Assembly: GCA_946885745.1 (NCBI GenBank)
Contig: CAMPGV010000020.1
Span: forward strand, 1-14,737
Source of the DNA: an uncultured Candidatus Saccharibacteria bacterium
GTDB taxonomy: Bacteria > Patescibacteria > Saccharimonadia > Saccharimonadales > JAEWBQ01
Reading direction: 5' to 3'
DNA: 14,737 nt
Position 1 is the stretch's first letter, and the number at the start of each line of letters is the position of its first letter. The notes beneath the pieces are model-generated. The model worked only from the letters and a program-made list of their open reading frames with translations, was not told the origin of the DNA and ran no database searches. The translations under genes were made by a program, and so were the position numbers. This document shows positions 6,659-13,631 of this stretch, piece by piece.

Positions 6659-9016
6659 TTACTTTTTCTTTGTTGCAGGCTTTTTGGTCACCGTCTTTTT
6701 TGCTGCTGGTTTCTTCGCCGCTGTTTTGCGAGCAAAGCGACCTTTTGCTGGAGTCGCCTCGGCGAGCAACTCTTTGGCCTGTTCGTGAGTGATCGTCTTT
6801 GGATCGGTGTCCTTCGGAATCTTGGCATTTTTCTTGCCGTCGGTTATGTACGGACCATAGCGACCGTTTAGGACCTTGATGCCGTCACCAAAGTCAGCAA
6901 TGTTCTTCTCTGCTTCTGCCTTTAGTTTTGCATCGTAGAGCTCAAGGGCCTGCTCAAGGGTGATATCGTGCGGGTCGAGCGGCTTGATACTGACAAACAG
7001 CTTGTCGACTTGGATGTACGGACCGAAGCGGCCGATGTTTGCTTTAATCACCTTGCCGTCCTTGGTCTCGCCAACGGTGCGGGGTAGCTTGAAGGCGTGG
7101 AGGGCTTCTTCGAGAGTGATGGTTTCAATCTTTTTGCCAGCTGGCATTGGCGCAAACTGTGGCTTCTCTTCTGACTCAGTTGAGCCGAGCTGGAGCATCG
7201 GGCCAAAGCGGCCAAAGCGTGCGGTGATCGGCTTGTTGGTCTTTGGGTCAATGCCGATTTCGCGAGAGGCGCCAACGGTCGAGCGGTCGATGCCGCCTGA
7301 TTCAAGGATGAGTTTGTGGAATGGATCGTAGAAGCCTTGGAGCATGACGTTGCGTTCCATTTTTTCGCTGGCAATTTTGTCGAACTGCTCTTCGACTTCA
7401 GCGGTAAAGCCGTAGTCTACAACTTGCTCAAAGTGATTGCCAAGGAAGTCACTGATCAATTCACCACTTGGGGTTGGCACGAGTTTTCCTTTGTCGGCGC
7501 CAGTCTTCTCCTGGATGATTTCACGCTCAACACTGCCGTCCTTGAGGCTTAGCGATATAACATCACGTGGCGTACCTTCGCCTTCACCACGTTCAGCATA
7601 ACCGCGCACCTGGACGGTGTTGATGATGGTCGCGTAGGTTGACGGACGGCCGATACCCAACTCTTCCAGCTTCTTGACGAGGCTACCTTCAGTGAATCGT
7701 GCGGGTGGACGAGCAAAGATCTGCTTGGCGTTTGCGCTTGCAATGGCGAGTGTGTCACCTGACTTAACTGGCGGCAAGATGTCATCTTCTTTTTTGCCAC
7801 CACCATACACCCTAAGGAAGCCGTCAAAGATAATCACCTCACCCTTAGCTTCGAACTTCTTGTCGCTCGTGCTGATGGCAATAGTGATGGTCGTCTTTTC
7901 AAGCTTAGCTGGCGCCATCTGGCTGGCGAGCGTGCGGTTACGGATCAGGTTGTATAGCTTCTGGTCATATTCATTGCTACTGCCCTTTTCGACACGCATG
8001 TCGGTCGGACGGATTGCTTCGTGAGCTTCTTGTGCGCTTGACGATTTGGTCTTGAACTTACGAATCTGTGAATACTGCTCACCAAAAGCGTCTTTAATAT
8101 ATGCAGCCGCTGCGGCAATGGCTTGGCCTGATAGGTTGACCGAGTCGGTACGCATGTAGGTGATCTTACCTTCTTGGTAGAGCTTCTGGGCGCTGGCCAT
8201 AGTGGCTTTTGAACCAAAGCCAAGTTTGGCGTTGGCATCTTGCTGAAGTGTACTGGTAGTAAATGGCGCCGCTGGGTTGCGAGTTGACGGGCTGGTCGTG
8301 ATGTCGGTGACGGTAAATGAAGCGCCGATCAGGCTCTGGAGAAAGGCTTGGGCTTCCTCTTCGGTATTAAAGCGCTGTGGCAGTTCGGCCTTCACCTCTT
8401 CTCCATCGTAGGTGAACATAGCAGTTACCTTGAACTGGAAAGAGCCTTCGAACTTGGAAATTTCACGTTCACGCTCGACAAGCAGGCGAACTGCTGGGCT
8501 TTGAACGCGGCCGGCAGATTTGCCGCCGGGAACTTTTTGCCAAACGACAGGGCTGAGCTCAAATCCCACCAGGCGGTCCAAAATTTGACGAGCCTGTTGG
8601 GCGCGGACTAAGCTCATGTCGACGGTACGAGGGCTCTTGATCGCCTCTGTAATAGCGTCTTTGGTGATTTCGTGGAAGACGATTCGTTTCGTAGTCTTCG
8701 GATCAAGTTTTAATACCTCGCAAAGGTGCCAGGCGATCGCCTCCCCTTCGCGGTCTTCATCGGTTGCGAGCCAGACTTGCTCGGCGGTCTTAACGGCTCG
8801 CTTAAGCTCGGTGATGACTTTCTTTTTTTCGGGGTCAACTTCGTATTGAGTTTCAAACCCGTTCTTGACGTCTATCGGCGGCGTTCCGTCTTTGGTTTTC
8901 TTTACGATACTGCGAATGTGGCCCACGCTCGAGAGGACATGAAAATCTTTACCGAGGTATTTCTCGATAGTCTTTGCCTTGGCTGGGCTCTCTACAATTA
9001 CTAAATTTTTACTCAT
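6659..9016 (-). CDS. topA: DNA topoisomerase I (type IA)
   Basis: A 785-residue type IA topoisomerase that relaxes negatively supercoiled DNA through a transient 5'-phosphotyrosine link. The N-terminal TOPRIM domain shows VIVESPAKAKTIEKYLG, with the catalytic Glu at residue 8, and the ATDEDREGEAIAWHL acidic motif at about 100-114. The active tyrosine is Tyr287 in ITYMRTDS. The C-terminal part lacks the cysteine zinc fingers of E. coli TopA. It has instead three topoisomerase C-terminal repeats marked by RFGRFGPMLQLG, NIGRFGPYIQV and NGRYGPYITDG. A Lys/Ala-rich tail (last ~30 residues) probably contacts DNA electrostatically. Expression is from a good promoter at 9060-9088, with an AGGA close to the ATG. 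The order dprA, small gene, topA on one strand echoes the common bacterial dprA-topA neighbourhood. Confidence 0.98.
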   Translation of the reverse strand: MSKNLVIVESPAKAKTIEKYLGKDFHVLSSVGHIRSIVKKTKDGTPPIDVKNGFETQYEVDPEKKKVITELKRAVKTAEQVWLATDEDREGEAIAWHLCEVLKLDPKTTKRIVFHEITKDAITEAIKSPRTVDMSLVRAQQARQILDRLVGFELSPVVWQKVPGGKSAGRVQSPAVRLLVEREREISKFEGSFQFKVTAMFTYDGEEVKAELPQRFNTEEEAQAFLQSLIGASFTVTDITTSPSTRNPAAPFTTSTLQQDANAKLGFGSKATMASAQKLYQEGKITYMRTDSVNLSGQAIAAAAAYIKDAFGEQYSQIRKFKTKSSSAQEAHEAIRPTDMRVEKGSSNEYDQKLYNLIRNRTLASQMAPAKLEKTTITIAISTSDKKFEAKGEVIIFDGFLRVYGGGKKEDDILPPVKSGDTLAIASANAKQIFARPPARFTEGSLVKKLEELGIGRPSTYATIINTVQVRGYAERGEGEGTPRDVISLSLKDGSVEREIIQEKTGADKGKLVPTPSGELISDFLGNHFEQVVDYGFTAEVEEQFDKIASEKMERNVMLQGFYDPFHKLILESGGIDRSTVGASREIGIDPKTNKPITARFGRFGPMLQLGSTESEEKPQFAPMPAGKKIETITLEEALHAFKLPRTVGETKDGKVIKANIGRFGPYIQVDKLFVSIKPLDPHDITLEQALELYDAKLKAEAEKNIADFGDGIKVLNGRYGPYITDGKKNAKIPKDTDPKTITHEQAKELLAEATPAKGRFARKTAAKKPAAKKTVTKKPATKKK

Positions 9017-9059
9017 AAATCCTGTTCATGCTTATGTATTCAGCTAAGCACAGGGCTTA

Positions 9060-9088
9060 TTTATACGCAACCGGATGAGGTTTGTAAA
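9060..9088 (-). promoter_or_regulatory. topA promoter
   Basis: On the minus strand, -35 TTTACA (9083-9088) and -10 TATAAA (9060-9065) are separated by exactly 17 bases. This gives a leader of about 35-40 bases before the topA ATG. Both hexamers match the sigma-70 consensus at five of six positions. Confidence 0.6.
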
Positions 9089-9103
9089 GTCTAGACATGT
9101 CAA

Positions 9104-9128
9104 AGGCCGTCACAATATGCGACGGCCT
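9104..9128 (-). terminator. Terminator hairpin after the 151-aa gene
   Basis: AGGCCGTC (9104-9111) pairs with GACGGCCT (9121-9128) around a 9-base loop. On the minus strand the stem is followed by TTTGAC. It lies about 33 bases beyond the stop of the 151-aa gene and upstream of the topA promoter, so it should separate the two units. The T tract is short. Confidence 0.5.
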
Positions 9129-9160
9129 CGGACGTTTGATACTGAGGAACGCAGACAGGA

Positions 9161-9616
9161 TTAGCTCACCTGCTCCAGGGCATGCATGCGCAGTGCGCGC
9201 CGACCGACGGCGTATAGGGTGTCGCCGAGGATAAGCAACTGCTCAATCCCCTCTTCGTTTTGCACGTTCTCTTCAACAAGAACAGCAAACGGGATCGATG
9301 CGGTAGTCATGACTGGAGTGTTGGCCGGTCGCCTGGTGTCGAGGGGGCTAATAAAGCCCTCTCGACCTTCGGCGAGACCATGCAGCGAGTCGTCAAGCTG
9401 GAAGATCTGGTACTGCGTACCGAGGATGGTCCAGCGATCAAGCGACGACGCCAAATAGTTGGTTCGAACCATGCTGGCCAGGGCTACGAGTCGGTCAATA
9501 ATCTCGTTGGTGCCGGGCGCAAGCGCTGGAAGCTGGGCTCGGTAAATCGCATAGCGCCGTATACTTCTGGTGTACTGGCAATGAGTCTCGTGAATGGCTG
9601 ACGACATGATGGGCAT
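9161..9616 (-). CDS. Hypothetical protein, 151 aa
   Basis: I do not recognise this protein. The ATG at 9616 has AAAGGA about six bases upstream, a clear ribosome site. There is no signal peptide or membrane helix. The N-terminal half is probably helical (an SIRRYAIYRAQL-type amphipathic stretch, then EIIDRLVALASMV). The C-terminal half has strand-like hydrophobic runs (ASIPFAVLVEE; EQLLILGDTLYAVG). It sits between dprA and topA on the same strand, with its own gap on both sides (106 bases to dprA), so it is probably a separate transcript. No function is implied by the sequence. Confidence 0.65.
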   Translation of the reverse strand: MPIMSSAIHETHCQYTRSIRRYAIYRAQLPALAPGTNEIIDRLVALASMVRTNYLASSLDRWTILGTQYQIFQLDDSLHGLAEGREGFISPLDTRRPANTPVMTTASIPFAVLVEENVQNEEGIEQLLILGDTLYAVGRRALRMHALEQVS

Positions 9617-9722
9617 GACGGTTCCTTTCGGGTTGGTTGGGGTATCAAAAGTCCGTCACGCGGAGCTCTGATACGTATTGTATGCGACGAGCTCGACGCA
9701 ATGGGTGTATTATGCAACAAAA

Positions 9723-10580
9723 CTACTTAATAGTCCAGTGGTTGCCGCCGAGGGCGCGAATACTGCCGGCAAGTTCGAGCATGGTGAGGGCTAGATTAAG
9801 GTCTGCGGCGCTGGCGCCGGTTGTTCGCTGGATTTCCTCACCGTCACGTAAACCCGCTTGAATACACTCAATAATAGCCGTCTCTAGTGGCGTGTTGCCA
9901 AGGGCAAGGCTTGTCTGTTGTATGAGGAGATCAGGTGCGATAACTTCCAGTATGTCTTCGGTGCAAGTGGCGACGTGCGCACCTTGCTTGAGAAGTGCGT
10001 TGCAGCCGGCGCTCATGGGGCTGGTGATATTGCCTGGCACGACAAATACTTCTTTACCCTGTTCAAGCGCGTGGGCGGCCGTCGAGAGTGTCCCGCTACG
10101 TTCGGCAGCTTCGGTGATAAGGACAGCGTCGGCTAATCCACTCACGATGCGGTTGCGTGCTAGGAATTGGTAGTCACGAGGATCGGTTGGTGGTTCGTAC
10201 TCGCTGAGGAGTGCCCCGCCCTTTTCAAGGATTTGTTCAGCAAGGGTTGCATGTGTGCGGGGGTAGATCTGCTCGACGCTATTTGCCATGACGGCAAGCG
10301 TGATGCCACCAGTTTCAAGGCAGGCTCGATGAGCAATGCTATCGGTACCCAGTGCTAGGCCACTAATAATAATTACACCCCGGCGTGCCAGATCGGCAGC
10401 CAGGGTGTAAGTCACTTCTTTGCCGTAAGTAGTCGGCTTGCGCGTGCCTACGATCGCAACACTTGGGATACGTGCGTCAGGAAGGGTTCCGCGAAAAAAG
10501 ATATTCTTTGGCACCTTGTGTAGCCTTAATAATGGCTGTAAATATGGGTGTTTGTCGGGGGTGGCTCTATTGATTTTCAT
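9723..10580 (-). CDS. dprA: DNA-processing protein DprA (Smf)
   Basis: A 285-residue DprA-family protein. It binds incoming single-stranded DNA during transformation and loads RecA in the cytoplasm. The Rossmann-like core is clear: VAIVGTRKPTTYG at residues 41-53, SGLALGTDSIAHRA starting at 73, then the FLARNRIVSGLADAV block and the ERSGTLSTAAHALEQGKEVF and PGNITSPMSAGCNALLKQGA motifs. The N-terminal SAM-like domain of longer DprA proteins is reduced to a short PYLQPLLRLHKVPKNIFFRG segment. The last ~65 residues look like the small winged-helix domain (DML1-like) found at many DprA C-termini. No ribosome site is visible before the ATG. A divergent plus-strand promoter starts only 20 bases upstream. 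Together with the pilin-like gene it hints at DNA uptake ability, but no other competence gene is present here. Confidence 0.95.
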   Translation of the reverse strand: MKINRATPDKHPYLQPLLRLHKVPKNIFFRGTLPDARIPSVAIVGTRKPTTYGKEVTYTLAADLARRGVIIISGLALGTDSIAHRACLETGGITLAVMANSVEQIYPRTHATLAEQILEKGGALLSEYEPPTDPRDYQFLARNRIVSGLADAVLITEAAERSGTLSTAAHALEQGKEVFVVPGNITSPMSAGCNALLKQGAHVATCTEDILEVIAPDLLIQQTSLALGNTPLETAIIECIQAGLRDGEEIQRTTGASAADLNLALTMLELAGSIRALGGNHWTIK

Positions 10581-10600
10581 ACGAAATGTGTCAAAAGGTG

Positions 10601-10629
10601 TTGACGAAAAGTCAAATACGTGCTAATAT
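10601..10629 (+). promoter_or_regulatory. Near-consensus sigma-70 promoter of an orphan RNA
   Basis: -35 TTGACG (10601-10606) and -10 TAATAT (10624-10629) are separated by exactly 17 bases, giving a predicted start near 10636. A small inverted repeat (TTGAC, five bases, GTCAA) covers the -35. It diverges from dprA and points into a stretch with no convincing protein gene. Confidence 0.65.
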
Positions 10630-10635
10630 CAAAGA

Positions 10636-10884
10636 CGATTGGTTGCGACTGCGAGTTCAACCAAACGTACATTATACCCCCTATTCTAACTTATGTTAGG
10701 TTGTGTGCAATGTGTTACGCAGTATTCTACCCTCCACTACGTAGCATCAAAAACATTGCATGCATACTAATCCCTTTAACCGGCGGACCTCCATTATGTG
10801 TGAGGTGGGTCACGCTTAACCCCCAGGGGTGCGTTAAAGGGTTAAACGGCGCCAGGTGATGCCCACCCTTACCTGGCGCTTTTT
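10636..10884 (+). ncRNA. Probable structured non-coding RNA, ~250 nt, family unknown
   Basis: The unit is bounded by a good promoter and a strong rho-independent terminator and is full of complementary arms. TTGGTTG pairs with CAACCAA at its 5' end. CTAAC/GTTAG form a small hairpin near 10687-10699. TGCAATGT (about 10707-10714) pairs with ACATTGCA (about 10753-10760). CCCTTTAAC (about 10772-10780) pairs with GTTAAAGGG (about 10833-10841) and encloses an ACCTC/GAGGT hairpin. I checked by eye for tmRNA, RNase P, SRP and tRNA signatures and found none. A 79-residue GTG frame from 10620 crosses the region, but its start lies within the promoter, it has no ribosome site, and its composition is odd. 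A base-pairing regulatory RNA or a 6S-like RNA is possible. The RNA call rests on architecture, not homology. Confidence 0.5.
10849..10884 (+). terminator. Rho-independent terminator of the orphan RNA
   Basis: GCGCCAGGT (10849-10857) pairs with ACCTGGCGC (10871-10879), a 9-bp GC-rich stem with a 13-base loop, followed immediately by five Ts (10880-10884). This is the clearest intrinsic terminator in the window and reads on the plus strand. Confidence 0.8.
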
Positions 10885-10913
10885 AAGTGGAAAAAATATA
10901 CACAATTGAACAG

Positions 10914-10939
10914 CCCGCCGTATTGCTACGGCGGGTTTT
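10914..10939 (+). terminator. Second, tandem terminator
   Basis: CCCGCCGTA (10914-10922) pairs with TACGGCGGG (10927-10935) around a TTGC loop, followed by TTTT. It lies 30 bases after the first terminator and would stop read-through into the opposite-strand 136-aa gene. Its position 17 bases beyond that gene's stop suggests it could also serve that gene, although the minus-strand T tract is poor. Confidence 0.7.
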
Positions 10940-10955
10940 GTGTTCGGCTGATAGA

Positions 10956-11366
10956 TTACAAAAATTCACGAAGTAGTGGATCTGGCCCGAGGAAGTTATT
11001 CCACGATGACACTACATGCAGCGCAACCTTGAATAATTCACGTGACGTATTTTGTCGCGTCATCGGGAGGTAGAGAGAGGATCCTTCAGCTTGTGTTGCT
11101 ACGGTTCCATTTTCGAGTAGAAGGATAGGCAGGCGTAGCTTGTCGGTTTGCGGATTGAAGCTCTTCAGTATCTCTGTGTGTACTATTGAGCTTGAATGAA
11201 GAGGAATGTGCCATGGTCCGATAAAGAGCGTGCTGTTTACGAGAGATCTTTCTACGATCACTTTCGCGGGGAGTGTATACAAGCCGCGGCGCTGGAGGTA
11301 TTCATGGAGTATACACACTTCGTGATCAAGTATCGCCCACTGTTTACGTGAAGTTTGAATGTACAT
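10956..11366 (-). CDS. Hypothetical protein, 136 aa
   Basis: I do not recognise this protein. The ATG at 11366 has AAGGA six bases upstream, and a consensus promoter sits about 90 bases further back. The protein is soluble by appearance, with no signal peptide or long hydrophobic helix. Alternating short strands (LFIGPWHIPLHSSSIVHTEIL; LRLPILLLENGTVATQAEGSSLYLP) suggest a beta-rich fold in the middle, and the C-terminus is helical (RELFKVALHVVSSWNNFLG). It follows the Fur-type regulator on the same strand, but the consensus promoter between them suggests separate expression. No link to metals is shown by its residues. Confidence 0.6.
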   Translation of the reverse strand: MYIQTSRKQWAILDHEVCILHEYLQRRGLYTLPAKVIVERSLVNSTLFIGPWHIPLHSSSIVHTEILKSFNPQTDKLRLPILLLENGTVATQAEGSSLYLPMTRQNTSRELFKVALHVVSSWNNFLGPDPLLREFL

Positions 11367-11454
11367 TCGGATTCCTTACGGAGAGTGCGTAGCAGCCGAA
11401 CTTCATTGCGAAGCCAGCGTCACTGATGATTATGGAGGCTTTGCAACTGAGTAT

Positions 11455-11483
11455 ATTATAAAACTTTTCGTATGAGTGGTCAA
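11455..11483 (-). promoter_or_regulatory. Consensus promoter of the 136-aa gene
   Basis: On the minus strand, -35 TTGACC (11478-11483) and a perfect -10 TATAAT (11455-11460) are exactly 17 bases apart. The -35 overlaps the stop of the Fur-type gene. The predicted leader is about 80 bases and ends with an AAGGA ribosome site. Confidence 0.7.
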
Positions 11484-11899
11484 TTAGGCGACGTCGCACG
11501 ACACTGGTTGCATGTACCAGTAATTTCAAAGTGATGGTTACGTGGTGTGAAGTCTTGTTCTTTACCGATGGTCTCGATAAGTGCTTCAAGGTGCTTTGAA
11601 TGTATTTCAATGTGTCTTGAGCAGGATGTGCAAAATAAGTGATGATGATGCGGCTTTAGCGGTGATGCGAGCTCATACCGCTGTTTCCAGCCGTAGTTGA
11701 CGGCTGTCGTAATACCGAGCCTCGTGAAAAGTTCAATCGTGCGGTAGATGCTTACCCTATCAGCGTCCGGAAGGAGCTTTGTTAACTGTACGATACTGAG
11801 TGGCTCGTGGGCTCGCGTGAGTTCGTCAAAAATCTGGCGCCTGGGAGTAGTGAGGCGAAGGTGATGTTCTGATAAGAGAGTGGCAAGCTGGCTGTCCAT
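11480..11899 (-). CDS. Fur-family metalloregulator (probably Zur-like)
   Basis: A 139-residue Fur-family DNA-binding repressor. An N-terminal winged helix (about 1-80) carries LRLTTPRRQIFDEL and the recognition region DADRVSIYRTIELFTRLGIT. The C-terminal metal and dimer domain has HHHHLFCTSC (His84-87, Cys90, Cys93) and a final C130-N-Q-C133, which together give the four-cysteine structural zinc site of Zur/Fur/PerR proteins. His122-His123, Glu105 and His100/His103 could complete sensing sites. Known family members bind DNA when loaded with Zn, Fe or Mn. The divergent CobW-type GTPase and nicotianamine-synthase-like genes favour zinc, but sequence alone cannot exclude another metal. Its ATG lies just three bases from a 26-base palindrome containing its own -10, so it is probably leaderless and autoregulated. 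Confidence 0.9.
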   Translation of the reverse strand: MDSQLATLLSEHHLRLTTPRRQIFDELTRAHEPLSIVQLTKLLPDADRVSIYRTIELFTRLGITTAVNYGWKQRYELASPLKPHHHHLFCTSCSRHIEIHSKHLEALIETIGKEQDFTPRNHHFEITGTCNQCRATSPN

Positions 11900-11901
11900 T
11901 G

Positions 11902-11927
11902 GTTGCAGTATAGCATGTTACTGCAAC
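11902..11927. promoter_or_regulatory. Perfect palindrome, probable operator for the Fur/Zur-type regulator
   Basis: GTTGCAGTA (11902-11910) and TACTGCAAC (11919-11927) are perfect 9-bp inverted repeats around an 8-base centre. The site sits in the divergent gap between the regulator and the nicotianamine-synthase operon. A second, overlapping inverted repeat (TGCAA, five bases, TTGCA; 11922-11936) extends it toward the operon's -35. Placement and symmetry fit a Fur-family operator. The sequence does not match the classical E. coli Fur or Zur boxes, so a lineage-specific motif is inferred. Confidence 0.65.
11907..11915 (-). promoter_or_regulatory. Extended -10 of the Fur-type gene, inside the palindrome
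   Basis: Minus-strand TGCTATACT, an extended -10, lies within the palindrome, with seven bases between its end and the ATG at 11899. Transcription would start at or within a base or two of the start codon. A repressor bound to the palindrome would cover it. Confidence 0.5.
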
Positions 11928-11931
11928 TTAT

Positions 11932-11961
11932 TTGCATTAGATGAAGCGGAGGGGCTATAGT
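11932..11961 (+). promoter_or_regulatory. Probable promoter of the nicotianamine-synthase operon
   Basis: A -35-like TTGCAT (11932-11937) is followed after 18 bases by -10 TATAGT (11956-11961), six bases before the ATG at 11968. The -35 lies in the second inverted repeat beside the main palindrome. A GGAGGGG at 11948-11954 overlaps the spacer; it could act as a distant ribosome site (13 bases) if transcription began further upstream. Confidence 0.45.
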
Positions 11962-11967
11962 GAAACC

Positions 11968-12735
11968 ATGTTACAGAACTCTATTGAACAAGTGCTCGCG
12001 ATTGATGACTATCGCCCCTCCGCTGTTGTCAACGAGCTATTTTCTCGGCTTGTTGAGGGGGTAGTGCAAGCACCAGACCAAATGACATTTACAGACGAAA
12101 CGATGCGCAATGTGCAGCGCGCGGCTTCGGCTGCTGAAACTGAACTTGAGCTCTACTGGGCGCGGAAGATTCAGTGCGCTGAAGATCCTCGCGCGGTCCT
12201 AGAGCAGTTCCCCTATACGGACAATTACGCCGAGCTGGTTCGACGAGAAATTGATCTCGTTGAGAAAAGCGGCATGCCACTTGTGCCTAGGGCGCGGCTG
12301 TTGATTATTGGGAGCGGTCCTCTGCCGCTTAGTGCCCTAGAGTATGTACGCCAGCGTGGTCTTGTGGTTGATCATGTCGACATATCAATGCGGGCTGTGG
12401 TGCTTTGTCGCAGTGTCAGTGGGCTTTTGGGTATACAAGGTGAAACCTTACTGGGCGATGGCCAAACGGTTCACCTGGAGGCCTCATACGACGCCATACT
12501 GATAGCGGGTCTTGCTGGTGAGTCACTTGCGGATAAGCAGTCGATTATTGATCACATCCTCCCTTCCCTGCGTAACGACGGACGGTTGATTGTGCGCAGT
12601 GCCGCTGGTGCGCGACGCCTTCTGTACCCCGCGATTGAGGCACGTGATTTAGCCGGTGTGCAGCTGCTTGAGGAATACCACCCCGACGATGAAGTTATTA
12701 ATTCAGTATTTGTATATAAGAAAGAGTTATCATGA
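11968..12735 (+). CDS. Nicotianamine-synthase-family enzyme (aminobutyrate transferase using SAM)
   Basis: A 255-residue member of the nicotianamine synthase (NAS) family, which moves the aminobutyrate part of S-adenosylmethionine onto an acceptor amine to build a metal chelator. Matches to the plant/archaeal family are strong over the whole length: AETELELYWA (about 56-65, with the family's catalytic-region Glu), FPYTDNY (81-87), the SAM-site loop IGSGPLPLS (114-122), RSAAGARRLLYP (about 210-221) and YHPDDEVINSVFVYKK near the end. Length fits archaeal NAS and staphylococcal CntL (about 260-290). I chose ATG 11968 because a -10 precedes it by six bases; an in-frame ATG at 11941 would add nine residues. 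It heads a three-gene operon and diverges from a Fur/Zur-type regulator. No opine dehydrogenase (CntM-like) or transporter is present. Whether it makes nicotianamine, thermonicotianamine or a staphylopine-like precursor cannot be told. Confidence 0.88.
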   Translation: MLQNSIEQVLAIDDYRPSAVVNELFSRLVEGVVQAPDQMTFTDETMRNVQRAASAAETELELYWARKIQCAEDPRAVLEQFPYTDNYAELVRREIDLVEKSGMPLVPRARLLIIGSGPLPLSALEYVRQRGLVVDHVDISMRAVVLCRSVSGLLGIQGETLLGDGQTVHLEASYDAILIAGLAGESLADKQSIIDHILPSLRNDGRLIVRSAAGARRLLYPAIEARDLAGVQLLEEYHPDDEVINSVFVYKKELS

Positions 12736-13631
12736 AACCAAAACTTTACCTGATCAACGGTCCGCTTGGCGCCGGTAAAACAACACTCTTACGGGAGCTA
12801 TTAAAACAGCCGCAATTCCAGTCTGCGCGTGTCATTGAAAATGAATTTGCTAGCACCAGTGTCGACACCGACCAGCTACATGACCATCAGGCGGAAGTGA
12901 AGACGATCGCCGGCTTGTGTATTTGCTGTTCGACCGGAGATGAATTGATCGAAGCGCTGTTGTCGCTCGCTGATAGTCCTGAGCCGGTTATTATCGAAGC
13001 AACAGGTGTGGCAAATTCATTGATGCTGATTGAAAAGCTTATCGTGGGTAATATTCTTGATAAGTACGAACTGGCGCACGGTATTTTTGTTCTCGATGCC
13101 GTTGAGGCGGTCGCTCATCCGGACTCGCTCGAGGTGTACCACGACGAGTTACAGGCGGCCGACACACTACTTGTAAGTAAGACCGATCTGATATCGCCGG
13201 AGGACTACGATATATTGATGGAGCGACTTGAGGCAATCCGCACACTCCCTGTTGCTCCGGTAACCGAAGGTGTGTGTGACCTTGCGCTACTTGATAGGCC
13301 ATCGCAAGTGCTTGACTACTATGTGGAGCATGATGGTGAGATTAAGTCGCATGATAGCGCGGTAAACTATACAGTTCTTCGGCTCCCTGGTCCTGTGTCA
13401 CCCGCTTCAATTGAGCAAAGCTGGCCGATGCTGTCAGCCGAGTTTGGCCTGCGACGCATGAAGGGCGATATTGCCGATGGTGATGGCGACTGGTGGCATA
13501 TCGAGGCGACACCAGCACAGTGCCGCGTTCGCCCAGCAGATACTGCGAAAAATTCGCAGCTTGTCTGTATTGGCGAGGCGGCCACGACGCTGACGGCCGA
13601 AGCCTTTATGGCAGAGGTGACGCGTGGATAA
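12732..13631 (+). CDS. COG0523/CobW-family GTPase (putative zinc metallochaperone)
   Basis: A 299-residue G3E GTPase. Walker A is GPLGAGKTT (10-18). The metal-binding motif C63-I-C65-C66 is the CxCC hallmark of COG0523 proteins. The switch/Walker B region is VIIEATGVANS (86-96), and SKTD (149-152) replaces the usual NKTD guanine-specificity motif. A C-terminal CobW_C-like domain (about 210-299) includes a DWWHIEAT segment. Members such as ZNG1, YciC and ZigA use GTP to deliver zinc to client proteins and are often under Zur control. The start codon overlaps the stop of the nicotianamine-synthase gene (ATGA), so translation is probably coupled. With the divergent Fur/Zur-type gene, this argues for a role in zinc allocation. 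A cobalamin (CobW) role is unlikely, as no cobalamin gene is near. Confidence 0.92.
   Translation: MKPKLYLINGPLGAGKTTLLRELLKQPQFQSARVIENEFASTSVDTDQLHDHQAEVKTIAGLCICCSTGDELIEALLSLADSPEPVIIEATGVANSLMLIEKLIVGNILDKYELAHGIFVLDAVEAVAHPDSLEVYHDELQAADTLLVSKTDLISPEDYDILMERLEAIRTLPVAPVTEGVCDLALLDRPSQVLDYYVEHDGEIKSHDSAVNYTVLRLPGPVSPASIEQSWPMLSAEFGLRRMKGDIADGDGDWWHIEATPAQCRVRPADTAKNSQLVCIGEAATTLTAEAFMAEVTRG

Noticed and set aside
2067..9616. Many open frames of 60-180 codons opposite topA, the TraG-like gene and the sigma4-HARE gene
   Set aside because: They are shadows of long, well-recognised genes in other frames, without ribosome sites or recognisable domains.
10637..10665. Hairpin with a GTTCAA loop-like sequence suggesting a tRNA T-arm
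   Set aside because: The stem is 7 bp with a loop too long for a T-arm, and no acceptor, D or anticodon arm is seen.
10620..10859. 79-residue plus-strand frame starting with GTG
   Set aside because: Its start falls within the predicted promoter, it has no ribosome site, and its composition is unlike its neighbours. A non-coding RNA explains the promoter and terminators better.
11941..11967. Upstream in-frame ATG for the nicotianamine-synthase gene
   Set aside because: The -10 TATAGT at 11956-11961 and the GGAGGGG would lie inside the coding sequence, and the added residues (MKRRGYSET) do not match the family. The downstream ATG fits better, though not certainly.
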